From the NCBI RefSeq assembly GCF_004210375.1, contig NC_134832.1:148859592-148923591 (forward strand): a stretch of 64,000 bases of DNA, read 5' to 3'. The position numbers were made by a program, and so were the translations under genes. The notes under the pieces were generated by a model. The model was given only the letters and a program-made list of their open reading frames with translations. It was not told the DNA's origin and searched no databases. Origin of the DNA: Tachypleus tridentatus. Taxonomy: Eukaryota > Arthropoda > Merostomata > Xiphosura > Limulidae. Numbering within the stretch: position 1 is the stretch's first letter; each line of letters starts with the position of its first letter. Below are positions 1 to 13,500 of this stretch, one piece after another.

Positions 1-27
1 ATAATGTTGACTGAAAACAAGTAGCAA

Positions 28-537
28 GGTTCCAGTCACAGTCAGCAGGTCTTGGAGCTATCTACTGGGCCCTGGTTCCAGTCACAGTCAGCAGGTCTTG
101 GAGCTATCTACTGTGCCCAGGTTCCAGTCACAGTCAGCAGGTCTTGGAGCTATCTACTGTGCCCTGGTTCCAGTCACAGTCAGCAGGTCTTGGAGCTATC
201 TACTGTGCCCTGGTTCCAGTCACAGTCAGCAGGTCTTGGAGCTATCTACTGTGCCCAGGTTCCAGTCACAGTCAGCAGGTCTTGGAGCCATCTACTGTGC
301 CCTGGTTCCAGTCACAGTCAGCAGGTCTTGGAGCCATCTACTGTGCCCAGGTTCCAGCCACAGTCAGCAGGTCTTGGAGCTATCTACTGTGCCATGGTTC
401 CAGCCACAGTCAGCAGGTCTTGGAGCTATCTACTGTGCCATGGTTCCAGCCACAGTCAGCAGGTCTTGGAGCTATCTACTGATGCCATGGTTCCAGCCAC
501 AGTCAGCAGGTCTTGGAGCTATCTACTGGGCTCTGGT
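28..537. repeat. 46-bp tandem repeat array (minisatellite)
   Basis: About eleven head-to-tail copies of a 46-bp unit starting ggttccagtcacagtcagca, with copy starts at 28, 74, 120 and so on to 442, then 489. Copies differ at a few positions (cagtcac/cagccac, gtgccct/gtgccca/gtgccat). The copy before 489 carries one extra base, making 47 bp. Because 46 is not a multiple of three, each forward frame reads through three successive phases of the unit, which produces three overlapping long open frames here. These are a by-product of the repeat, not genes. The left edge is close to the window start, but the first unit begins cleanly at 28, so the array appears to be entirely inside the window. Confidence 0.95.
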
Positions 538-1509
538 CTGAAGGACCGATGCAACAATGGTCAAAGAAGGCTTACTTTGAGAACCATTGGTTACACAATA
601 AGAAATATTGTCATTAACTCTAGACTTTAAGTCTGATCCCTGCCATAAGGCACCTCTTGTTGAGGGAAAGAGATCATGTGTTAAAAATCTTAACATGTTT
701 AACTTGTAAGTGTTGGAATACAATGGTTTTCTAATACTTTTCTAATGTTATCAATGTCTTAGTTGTTCACTATATGTTACTTGGGAATTTGATAGCATAT
801 TTGAACTTCCCCAGGTTATCTACTAAACACAAATTCCATTGTATTGGCAAAACATATGATGCTAGCTTCTTTATTTACAAAAGACAGTTCAATAGTATTA
901 GACTTCGTGTTTTAAAAGTGTAACTTACTGCCATCTCCTGGCACATAATTGAATTATATATATGGTGAAAAGTAGTTAGGAATTGAGATGTTCTCACAAA
1001 CATGTCAAGATAAATACTGATGTTCTTACATTAAAACATAAATAAATACATTACATAAAACCCTAAGGAAAGTATCATGGATATACACATATTCAAATTA
1101 CAAAACTGTTATGGGTAACGCAAGTTTCTACTTTAGCTGGCCAAGACTGACTCTGAGAAGTTAAGTTTTCACTAGCATTGAATTAACATCAGTGAAAATT
1201 TTATTACAAAACTGATTTAAAAAACGTACCTTTTGCTTTAGCAGTAATGCCCTTTCAAATACCGTTAAAGTAAAAATAACAAACCAAACTATGACCAACA
1301 GTTTATTGTCATCAGTAATAACTGGGCAATTTACATCAAATCCCAATTTCTTCAGTTAACAGTAGTTAATTATCAGAGACATCTATGAGTAATATTTAGC
1401 ACTATCTGTCTTCAAAATTTATTTTTCTGCTTACTCAACAACTGCGACTGAGAAGGGAATGAACCTAGAAATTTGTCATTTTCTTGTCACTTATTTTTCA
1501 CTTCCGACC
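538..1509. other. 3' flank of GATD3, no gene seen
   Basis: AT-rich sequence between the 46-bp array and the GATD3 stop codon. It probably contains the GATD3 3' UTR. A minus-strand AATAAA at 1418-1423, about 90 bases past the stop, is a plausible poly(A) signal but only one of several possible. Short open frames here have no recognisable content. Confidence 0.5.
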
Positions 1510-4500
1510 TTACTTATTTCTGATTAGTCCAAGCAGAGATTTAATCATTTCACCAATCCCATCGTAAATCTGATGAAAAAATGGGGTATCATACATGAAG
1601 GCAGGGGTAGTAACAATCAGGTTGCTTCTGTCAACAACCACATCCTGAACACTACAGTTAAGGTACTTTCACTTAAACAAAACTGTAAGTTAACTTTACG
1701 ACACACACTTAGAAATAGTGGACACAATAATGAATTTAAGTTTCAAATTACATCCTCACATTATAAGTTGTTTTTTGTACCATTCACCACCAATGACAGC
1801 TGCTAAATTGATTTGGTGTATAGTTTCTGCCTGTTACAATATTGATTGTAATATCTGTTGAGTTGTTTTTTTTTAATGTTGTGAGTAACTCATTATTATG
1901 GACTAGAAATCAATAAATGAATCCACAATTATGGTACATAAAACGATTAAAATATTATGATTAAAAGCTGATGGGAGAGGGGGCATATTGAACAGTTAAA
2001 ATCAAATCAATTTTCTATAGAAATTAACTAAATATTAGGCCACACCCAACCTACAATATATTAAATTATACAAATGAACTTAACACTTGAGTTACTTTTC
2101 AATAACCATTAGGTAGATATAAAGTTTTAATCCAGATTAAAAATAACGTTAATCAAAATATAATTTTGGGATCATGTACAAAACACTTGTCTAAACAACG
2201 CATTACTATACCTAATCACCTATTCATCAAAATAAATACTGAGCAACTTAAATTAATTTACCATATGCATGATTCATATAGTAGTCATCCCTTGTATCAC
2301 AAAGTAAATGTTACACAAGTTTAAAAACACCAAAATCTAGATGTTCATCACTCAAGGATCGCCACTGTAAAAAAAAGAAGATGGGGGCCTATTCCCCATA
2401 GAAACCAACCTTCCTGATGCTCCAGTGATCATAAAATGTTTTATCTACTTCTATCAAATCTTTATCAAATATGAAAAATACAAATAAAACAAAGTCCAGA
2501 TGTTATCCAATTACTGGTTTTATCTAAAGTTTTAACATATTTAAATTGTGTGCTATCTTCAATGCATTTCACATTTTGTTATCAGATATACAAGTCTTTA
2601 GTAAAAGTTATTCAAATTTTTCTAGAACTAATTAAATACACATTTATAAGAAAAAAATATATAAAGAAGATAAAATTGTAAAAACTAGTTTTAAAAATAT
2701 AAATTATCCAGTTCACAAAACACTTGTTAACTTATGTTTGGTAAACAACATTTGATTCATAGTTAAGGTGTTTATTTTGGACAACTGCCATAAGCTTCAC
2801 AAGGACCTGTGCTACCAATTCTAAACTTAAGATACAATAGAAGGAAGGCCACAAATAAATACTAATCATTGCTAACTCTTGGACTACTTTCAACAACACA
2901 GTGGGATTTTAAAGTCATTTTTATAACACATCAACGACCCCTTACATGCGAGTCTATTCTGCTGCAGTAGAAAGTTAGCCACAATCCCTCAAGTTCACAT
3001 GGGCACACTAATTAATCTAGTCTTTGCATTCAAAAGGATACATTAACATTCTTATTATGGTGAATAGCTCCCCAGGACTTGACAGCTTCTGTAGCACCAG
3101 TGTAAGGCCACTTTCCTGATCCGTCATCTAAAATTCAGGAGTAGCATCTTCAGTTGATTAGCGTTTAACAGCAACTTTTATCCTCTTAACAAATATATCT
3201 CAAATTACGTTTATTCAAGGCCTGACAAGAACAGTTACTAGCCATGAGATCTATCATTCATTTAGAATGTTTAAACTAGCATATAAAAAAAACATTTTAC
3301 AAGTAACAGTTTAACTGTCAAACACTGGTGAAGCATTTGAAACTGTTATTCTTTAATTTTGTGACAAAAATCACGAGATACAAATGTTTTCTTTACCTCT
3401 TCCTTTCTCTGTTTCATATTTTAAATCAGATGCATGTAACAATAGCATTTCAGATTCATCTTTTGTTTCCCACAAATTACTGCTTATGTGACATTTAAAC
3501 TATAACATTTAAAGCAGTATACTGTGTATTTAGCAGGTGTTTCACAGAATATTTTATTCCTCATTGTCCAGCCCTGCAAATAACTTCTGGTATTAAATTT
3601 AAAGTCTCTTTGGCAGTGACTTGTGGGAGACAAAAGTAGGTAATACTTAAAAAAATAATTTTAAAACTTTAATCCTAGATTCTATAAAAGTAATTACACG
3701 CCCTCTACATTCCTACACTCAATTACATAATTGCCTTCAAACATGTGGTCAGCTACCTCTTTCTTTGTGAACCTGATGATGACCAAAAGTCAAAACGTTG
3801 TTTGCTCCTCTACATAGTGCTTTCTCTACTCATACCAGCCATTTTTACATATATATTTTTCTCTATGAGTGGGTTTCCTCGTCATCACAGATAATTACAG
3901 TTTTGTTCTTTCTTTTCAGACTGGATTACTGCCTTTTATCTTCAAATCAAATTTAACTGTGAAATCAGCAAAAACTAGGGGAGAGTGGTTGGTTTCCAGA
4001 AAAATGTGAAAATAGATTTTCTAGCCTATAATAAAAGTGAAGTATGTATTTCACTACCTTTATCTTGACCAAGTGTAAGTTCAACTTTCCCTAAAACTCT
4101 AGCAGCCAAAACTGGAGCAATACAACAAAAGCTGTAAGAAAAAAACGTTTTGATGAATAAACCATGTCTCAAGAGAACATTTCTGTGTATTACTTAATAA
4201 TTAAAAATTACTTAATCTATTACTCTGAATGTTAAGTAATAAACCATGTCTCAACAGAACTTTTCTGTATCTTCTTAATAATTTGAAAACTTGTTTAAAA
4301 ATTACTTAATCTCTTACTCTGAATGTTAAGTAATAAACCATGTCTCAACAGAACTTTTCTGTGTATTACTTAATAATTTAAAATTACTTAATCTCTTACT
4401 CTGAATGTTAAGTAATAAACCATGTCTCAAGAGAACTTTTCTGTGTATTACTTAATAATTAAAAATTACTTAATCTCTTACTCTGAATGTTAAGTAATAA

Positions 4501-7500
4501 ACCATGTCTCAAGAGAACTTTTCTGTGTATTACTTAATAATTAAAAATTACTTAATCTCTTACTCTGAATGTTAAGTAATAAAATTTTAATCTTAAACAA
4601 ACAATTTCTTAACTTCTTGTTGGACTATCATCTTTCTATAATTTAGATACTGTGGTTTGTTTGTACCTTTGGGTAAGAAGATTGTATACTTATCAAGAAA
4701 TGAGAAATGCATTCATATTTTAGAAATATCAAAATAACTTGTCACAACTGATGTGTTCAACTTCCACAGTTTAACAAGTTTCTTGATGTTCACTATTTCT
4801 AGTAATTAAAATTGGGAATTTATCATATACTAACAATAGCTTCAAACATGCCAGTGGTGAAGTGTAAATCTGAGCCTAAAATGTAATCTCATCATGTTTC
4901 CCAATATATTTTTTTTAAATGTTGCATGTCATTAGTCAGACCACAGACACCTCTTGATGCATACAACTTGCTACAAAAGTTTAGTATTAGTTTAAATAGA
5001 TATAAAAAGACAATCAAATAACATAATCCAAGGGTGAGTTACATTTGTAACCCACCTAGACTGTATTCCAATTTTGAGGGATGGGCTTTTATTTTCTTTA
5101 TCACTTTTAAAGGTTCTCAAACACTTCCTTAAAAGGTCTCCACATACCGTCCAGGGGTTTACAACACAGAACCATGGTCTAACTCGCTAACCTCTTTTAT
5201 GGCACTGTAGTTTACTCTTTTTTTTTTAATGTTTGAATCATACTTTATTCAAGACTTTTGCAGTTAATAACATCACAGTTGTTTTCTGTTAGCCTAGCAT
5301 TATTCTAACCTTCATGAAAAACCTGTTCTGACCAAAGAGTTCCATAGTCAAAACATCATAACAATTGAACAAACTGTATCCCAAAAATTAAACATATACT
5401 TAACTAATATTAATTTGGTTTGGTTGTTACTAAGCATCATGCTATCAAAAGCTATAGTTTAACACTGTAAGCCTGCAAAGTTACTGCTGAGTAACTAGGG
5501 AGCTCTAATATTACTATCAACAAAAATGTACAGTACTGTGCAAATGTATTAGGACAATGTCAAAAATTAGTTTTCAGGTTACTTTCAAATAACAATGAAA
5601 AGTAAATTACATCAGTTTTATTAATATTTATATCTAATACAACATAAACTTAATGGAAGTGCTTTAGTTCAACAAACAGTTAATATTTTGTACGTGTCTC
5701 CTTCTGTTTTAATAAGTGTAGACAGTCTTTCAAGCATTGTTGCCACATATTTAATCAAAGTGTGCTTTTGGATTTTACTCCAAATATCTCTAATACACTC
5801 CACTCCTATCACATTTCTTTGAAAGTAGCTTTTGATTTGTCCAGTGTTTGATCTATAAAATCCCGAATCTGCTCAACTGAGTTGAAATCAGGGCTATGTA
5901 GGGCCCACTGCATCATTTGAACGACTCCAGCAACTTCTTTTTTAGCTAAGTAATTTCTTCATAGGTTGGATGAGTATTTGGGGTAATTATCTTATTGGAT
6001 GTAGAATCTGTTACCAATAGTATGAACAACATCAGGTATACCATAATGAATCAGTATCCAAATGTACTATTATTCTATTTTACAAACATCTCTTGTTGCC
6101 TCAACAGAAAAACAGCCCCACACCATCACACTACCTCCCCCATACTTCATGGTAGGTGTTATGCGTTAATAACAAGTATCTTTTACTTTTCTTGCACCGA
6201 ACATACAACCTCCATTTTGAACCAAATATTTCAAACTTGGACTTATCCACCCATAACATCGTTTTCCAATCATCAACAGTCTAGTTTTTTTGTACTTTTT
6301 AGCAAATTTCAGTACCTTGACAATATTTGGAGATCAAAGCACAGGTTTTCAAACTGATACATCACCAAATGTTCCAATCACATTGAGTCTTCTTGATACT
6401 GTAGATATGGACACTTTTTGTGATTCAGCACATGGTCGTTTACCTCGTGCTTGGGATCAGTGGGTCTTCCTCCTGTCCCGACAGCTACATAAACAATAGT
6501 ACATTGAGTTTAGGTGTTCCACTTCTTCCTTTTCTATTTTCAAATGTACCTGTCTTGATCTGAGATGTACTTGATAATCTTTGAGAAACAGTTCAAATCT
6601 GCAGCAATTTGTTGAAGAGTCCAACCTGCATCACGTATAGCTTTTACAACAATTCTCTAAGTATTTTGGGATGTGGCAGGACGAGACAACTTAATAATGT
6701 TAAACACTGTTTTTATCAACATTTATTTTTGGAATGCTATTAAATTGATTTCTTCTAGCATATACCTGCATCATCTGCTAGCTTCTTTCTATATATTAGG
6801 TTGAGGAATAATTCGTGAGCATTTTTAAATAATTTCATTCAAGCATTACATGCAAAACTATACAATACTTCAATGCATGAACACATTACACCCAAAACAT
6901 TTATTATGATACTTTATTTCATGTAATACCTAGGTATATAGTATGCATTGTTTTAAACGAAATTGCAAGAAATTAAATGTGAAAAGCAAATGGAGTCGAA
7001 AATGCTCGATTTTGTCCACTTGACATTCCATTTAATGAGCTGAAAATGAAAGCAAAAATTAAAGACATATGAAAATCAAACACAACATCTATTAGAGCAA
7101 AAAATTATCTACCAAATGGCATGAAATATTTTGCTAAAGCGTTTCATTTATGAATATATTTTTTTAACTTGAAAAAACGCTCACGAATTATTCCTCAACC
7201 CAATAGTTAAAACACTGCATGTGATACTGTGACAGTTATTTCAGGCCCAAAATTTGATCAGTATGTCCACTCAAGCAGAACCTTTATGACATGTCCTTGG
7301 TACAAGTACATCAGAAATATACAGAATAATCATTACCACAGTATTGAAATTTACATTCTATAACGGCATGGAAGAATGAGCCCCACAGAATGGAAAAAAA
7401 TTACAAAGTATTCTCTTGTCCTAATAGTTTCACACATTACTATATTTTTCTAAAACTTGTCAGAAGTTATTTATGACTAATAATAACTTAGTAATGGTCT

Positions 7501-10500
7501 GCTAAATATATTTTTTATATCCACTGTATTAAAATATTTAAATGTCTGTAGGAAATTATGTTAAGAAACAATTTGTGTAAAAATAAAACCCCTGAATATC
7601 CAATATAATCTGGATATAATATAATTCAATACATCTTAGATATAATATAATTTAATAAAATCTTATATATAATTCAATACAATCTTAGATAACCAAACAT
7701 TTCAGTAATGATGGACTCCAACAACTCAGCCACAGCTGTTAATGATGCAGCAGTTTCCACTTCAGTGGAAGATGGTTTATGTTCTTCCACATCTTATTCT
7801 TAGTCACATCAGTAACTTATGTAACAAAGAACAAGTGGATACACATCTTACAAACTTTGTATTAATTAATTTATAAACAAAAATTATCATGAGTTAATAC
7901 ATACATAAAAACAACCAAATATAAATTAATTAGATTCTTTCATGGTAAAAAATAAACCACTAAATGAATTTGTGCAAAAAATAAAGTTTTTACATGATGA
8001 CTTACAGGTTTTATAAGTAAATAAAAACCAAAAATGAACTTAAGTTTATTACTCGTATAAATTACTTAAATAAATGATAAAGAAAATGTTTTAGTATAAA
8101 TGTTGAACTAAAATAAATCCTTGGTTCTTTTGTTGTTCATTCAATATTTTATGTGATTATTTCAAGAACTTGCAGTATATACTTAATATAGTAATGCTGC
8201 AAAAAAATAGGTATTAGCTATTTTAAAATAATTAAACAACCTACCCTATAGGCTTCTTGGCTGCATGGAACTCTTTAATTATTCTCTCCACTTCTGGATT
8301 TACTTTACATTTGTCTCCATCAACAGCAAAAGTAGACCTTCAAATTGGAAACCCATTAAAGAATAAAAAAATTAAAAATATTTACCTTTTTAACAGTCTC
8401 TGCAGTAATTGAAAAAAATAAAAGATTAAAAACTTAAATTATCATTTTAACTCCAACCCTGAACATTTTGAACAAAACTGAATAGTTTTAGTAAACTAAC
8501 ACACACATAACAGTTGAAATTTACCATATCAAGACACATAGTGGTGTGTCGTGAAGCCTAAACAACTGCATGTTATTAACAAAACTGGTAGTTTAATAAT
8601 TTTACACTTTCTATAGTTCAGACTGTGGTAGTCCGGTTTAAGACATATATTAAGTAGATGTGCTCTACTGTACCCTTACTTCACTTACCAGATTTCAAAA
8701 GTAACTTACATTTAAATACACATCTCCAAATGTGATTGAATTCCTGTGGGTCTTTTTACCCCTCGCATCAGAAGTACACAAAATTTCTCTCATAATAGAC
8801 ATACTCATATTTTATCAATTGTTTTCAAAACTGATACTATAGCCTTCACAACCTACAATTAAGTATTAAACTTTGTCTAAATATAAGTTATATGTGCAAA
8901 GTTATTTATTAAAATCACCAGTTTTCACCAACATTTTTCACACAAATTATGAATCCAAAATATTTACTATATCTTCACATAAGAGGAAAAATGGATCTTT
9001 TTTTTTAACTTTTTTTTATTAAATACAGCTAATTTAGAAAAGTAAAACTACAGGGTGAAGGGATGTGCAGACACATAACTACCTGTTAGGCCAAACAAAC
9101 TAGATTATCAGTTTCCATTTCAAATTTTCAAAACAATCATACAAGTGGACACTTATTATTCATTACTCATTGACAACATTTTAGTACAAATCTACCAAAT
9201 TTTATGAAATTCTCCTAATAAAAAGAGTTTTGTATCACATGATATTAGCTTAAATAATTAGCATGAACAATGATGCTTAATACGGGTGTATCGATTACAT
9301 GCAGGTGCGACAAGAAACTGTTAATCTAAATTCAATGGCGCTAGTATAAAAAGGTTTTAACACTGTTTTAAGAGAGAGAAAACCACCACCATATATTTTA
9401 AAGAATCTGATTGGTTTTGTAAAGTAAAGATCTGTTCCAAATAATAGGACTGAGATCTAAAGCTAATTTCTATCGAGTGTCACTTTATTTTTTATTTGGT
9501 TTGGTATGTTGGTGTGTGTTGACAAAAAGTCACAATATTGAATCAAATACTTTAGGTGTGAAAAACAAAAAGGTCCAGTGAAACTGGCAGCTACACTTAT
9601 AGCATTTATAAAGAGTTTACAGAAAAAATTCACTTTTTAGCCAGGTTGGGTTTTGTATTCAACTTTCAGCATGATTGTAGGTGAAACAAAATGTGACTTG
9701 GCTAAGTAATGAATGAATATTTGTAAAATTATTAACAAGTCTATAATTGTAGCTACCAGTCTGGCTGTCTATCTTGGTTTCATTCCTACAGCTGTCTTTC
9801 ACACCCAAGATGTTTAAAATTAGATCATACACTTAATAGAGAATTAGATACATATGATGATGAGAAGAAAAAAGCTAGCTGCTGGAGAAAATTATAGTTG
9901 GTAAACTGATATAAACAACATGAAGCTACAGAAACTATTATAAAATAATCACAAACCTTGGTTTATTTTTATGTTTTTGTTAAAAAGGGTACATTCAATT
10001 CTCACAAATAAGTAATACAACATTTCTGTTTTTATCAGAGAACTGTATTCAACTTGCACATTCTAAGAAAGTATATTTTTATGTTCCATTAAGAAGGTTT
10101 TAGCTTAATACTCAATCTGAAATATCCATAGATGAAAAGTGTTTATATTTTTATTAAATATATTTTTTTTAACCTTACAATCTGATATAGTAGCTGACAA
10201 AAGTGTTTTTGATAAAATATGTTATCACAATCTAACAGTAATTGAGGACAAGTTTTTATGTTTTGATTAGTGATATATTTTTCAATTCCCAAGGTTTAAT
10301 ATATCAGCTAACTAAACATCTTTATAACTTAATTAAAGATTTGTTAATGTTTATTACAGCAACTAATAATATGCTCAAAATTTTCTATAAAATCACATGT
10401 ACCATTATATTACTTGGAATTAATATTTGTAAAACAAATATTTTTGGAAAACAACTTATTTAATTCTTAAAATATCAACAACAGCTATACTGATGAATAT

Positions 10501-13500
10501 TGTAGTTCTCTAGCTAAAATATAGAAAGGCAAACATTACTGTATTTTCTGTTTACAGTTTGCTCAATAGGCATAGTGCTTCCATGCTTATTACCCATGTC
10601 CCAAATTAAAAATAGCAAATTTGTTGCTTTATCCCACACATTATGTGCTTCTAGAACAGATCTGTAAACTTTTATTTCAACTACTTTGCTTACTTTTGAT
10701 CCTAGAGCTGCATAGACTTTTCCACAAGCTTTCAAAATTTTCAGTACTTCTAATCTTTATCCAATAACACAGAAACTAATACAAAAGTTATTCTTCCTAC
10801 TGGTTTGAGTGGACACACTCCTATTAATTTTTACTATCAAAAAATAATGTAAGGTCAGCTTCAAAATAACCTTCATTTCACAAGTATCTGCCACTAATGG
10901 AAGGAGCTCCAAACATTTAGGGCATAAAGAACAGAAGTGGATTTTGGACTGATCATGTGCAATAAAAAAACCTAATGACCACAACAACAGGATGTTACAT
11001 TAACACTAAAAAGAAAATTATGATATACACTAATCTCAGTGCTCACAACATGAAACAATAAATTCTATCTTTCTATTAATATCCACTTAGGTAAGGCAGT
11101 TATGTATTTCTTTTTTAGTCATAAATGGATTTGTTCCGCACATGTGCAATGAACGAGAAAGTTGATTAGTAAACATTTATGGAAAAGAATCTTTTTTTCC
11201 TTCATCGACAACTCGTTAATTTGTTATGAGCATCATCATGTCACTGCTGCCTCTTTCTCACACGTTGTTATCGTTAAAAATAACATGTTCCAATTCCATG
11301 TAACCTACATGATAAGGTGTGTAATATTAACAATATCCTGGTACACACATTAATTTCCTGTATGAGTTGTTTCCCTTTAAAGACTAGTTAAACAGTAATG
11401 ATTACAGTGATGTATTACAAATAAACAAATTTAGCATCACAAACATTCCATCATTTGATTCATGACAAGTTACATACATTCTTCTTTCCTAAAGCAGAAT
11501 ATTGACTTTTTTCTTTTGTTATTCTATCAAGAACTTTTGGATGAATATGCAAGTAATGTTTAAATTACACATAAGAATATAGCTATCACCTTCAGACACA
11601 CACAAGTTAATATTTTTATCTTTTTTTTACCTTAAAGAAGAAAGGTCCACCTTTCAAAAGCATTTGGTTTATAGGGTTTTTATTAATTTCTGTCAGGACT
11701 TTCTGAACCTATGTATCTTTCCAACATCGTGAGCACACTTTTATCTTAGTACAAAAAAAAAAACATTATATTCTCACATGTGTAGTTTAGCATTATGTTC
11801 TTATGTGCAGTGTAACATTATGTTATTATGTGTAGTATAACATTATGTTCTTATAAAACAGGAAAATTTATTTACTTACAGTTGCTTCTGGTAGCTTTTT
11901 TTTTTTTTAATGATTCCCAAAACTATGGTGAAGAAGTGACACAGACAGTAATGAAAAAATTCCAATAAGCCAAATTGAATTTGGAATAAATAAATGCTCA
12001 GTCAAATCTGAACTATGCGTTCATTAAAAACATCATTGCAAAAACAAATTATATACATATCCTCAAATAATCAACTCTTATCATGATTCAATGTGAATAT
12101 ACTAAATGAAGAAAAACCAATGTTTTATGCACACAGATTTAGACTGAATTTAAAAAACTCAGTTTGGAAAGTTCAGAAACTGAAGTTTATTATGTAACTG
12201 CCAAAATATGCTTTAAAAATGTAATAATTAACTTTGGATTTTATTTTAGTAAACTTAAAAAATTTTCAACTTGTTTGAATTTTACTATTTTGTCACAAAA
12301 ACAAAATTATCTTGGAGAAGAAACATGAACAATTCTCATGAAAAACTTCAGGTTTCTTAAATGAAAGTTAATTCACTCACTGGACTTATTAAAAATGTTC
12401 TTTTTGGAAATGTTTATGCAACCTTACTAATACTCATGCAAGAATTATAAAGTAAACCAAATTTAATGAAAACTTACAAATTTTTAGCTACGCCAAATCC
12501 TCCAGGAAACACAAGCGCATCATGAGAGTCAGCATCTAGATCCTTTAATGGTTGAATCTTCCCACGTGCAATTCGAGCAGACTCCACCATTATATTCCTA
12601 AGCAGTTTAATGTAATAAGAAACCATTTCTTATTAGTTTGACCAAAACTGATCAAAATAACAAATTCACTGTATCCCAGTTTTTCTATTTTATGTTTGAT
12701 TAATTTTATTCAGATTACAATTACATTTAGAAGTCTCTTACATTATGTGACCTTACCAGTGACTGATAAAAAAATCTTACATTAGACTAGGTGACTTTCC
12801 CAGTGACTAACAAAAAAGGAATATATCTTACATTAGACTAGGTGCCTTTAAGAGTGACTGACAAAAAAAAATATACCTTACATTAGACTAGGTGACTGAC
12901 AAAAAATAAATACATCTTACACTAAACTGGGTGACTTTCCCAGTGACTGACAAAAAAAAAACCTTACATTAAATAAAGTTATTTTCCCAATGGTGACTGG
13001 AAATAATTTGATTTCATCTGTGATTTTTCAATGGGCTATTTTACAACAGAAGATTAAAACAAACAAGAATTCCTGCACAGCAAAATCAGTTAAAAATAAC
13101 AAAATATAAACACTTGTCAAATATTCTAAAACTATGATATGTTGTTTAACTCAGGTTTAATTTTTTTTACTAATTGAGACCTCTCATCAATCACTCTTAC
13201 TTTAATGGGATGTTTTTCACTATTTGTGCTGTGATGTTTGTCACAAATCAACATAAGAGTGGTTATATTTGGTAAAGCTACCAGGAGTACTTGATGTTGT
13301 CTCTAATTTTAAACTATTGACAATGCTAGTCTGTCAGTAATGTCTTACTATCTGTCAACTACACCAATGAACTTACTGTCACTTTTATCACACACCCACA
13401 GCTTAAAGTGTTGGGTATTATCTGTGGTATAACACAGAACCAAACAAAATTCATAGAACCTAAGTCCAGAGATCTAACCCAATGCAAGCATCAACTGTAA

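Noticed and set aside
52-630. Three long overlapping forward ORFs (192, 147, 112 codons)
   Set aside because: They are the three phases of a 46-bp tandem repeat; period not divisible by three gives a 46-residue cycle in each frame.
4157-4581. CRISPR-like spaced repeats
   Set aside because: The repeats are contiguous 82-bp units without unique spacers, in a eukaryotic intron.
5995-6499. Forward ORFs of 120 and 69 codons
   Set aside because: They are antisense to a decayed Tc1 transposase and have no similarity of their own.
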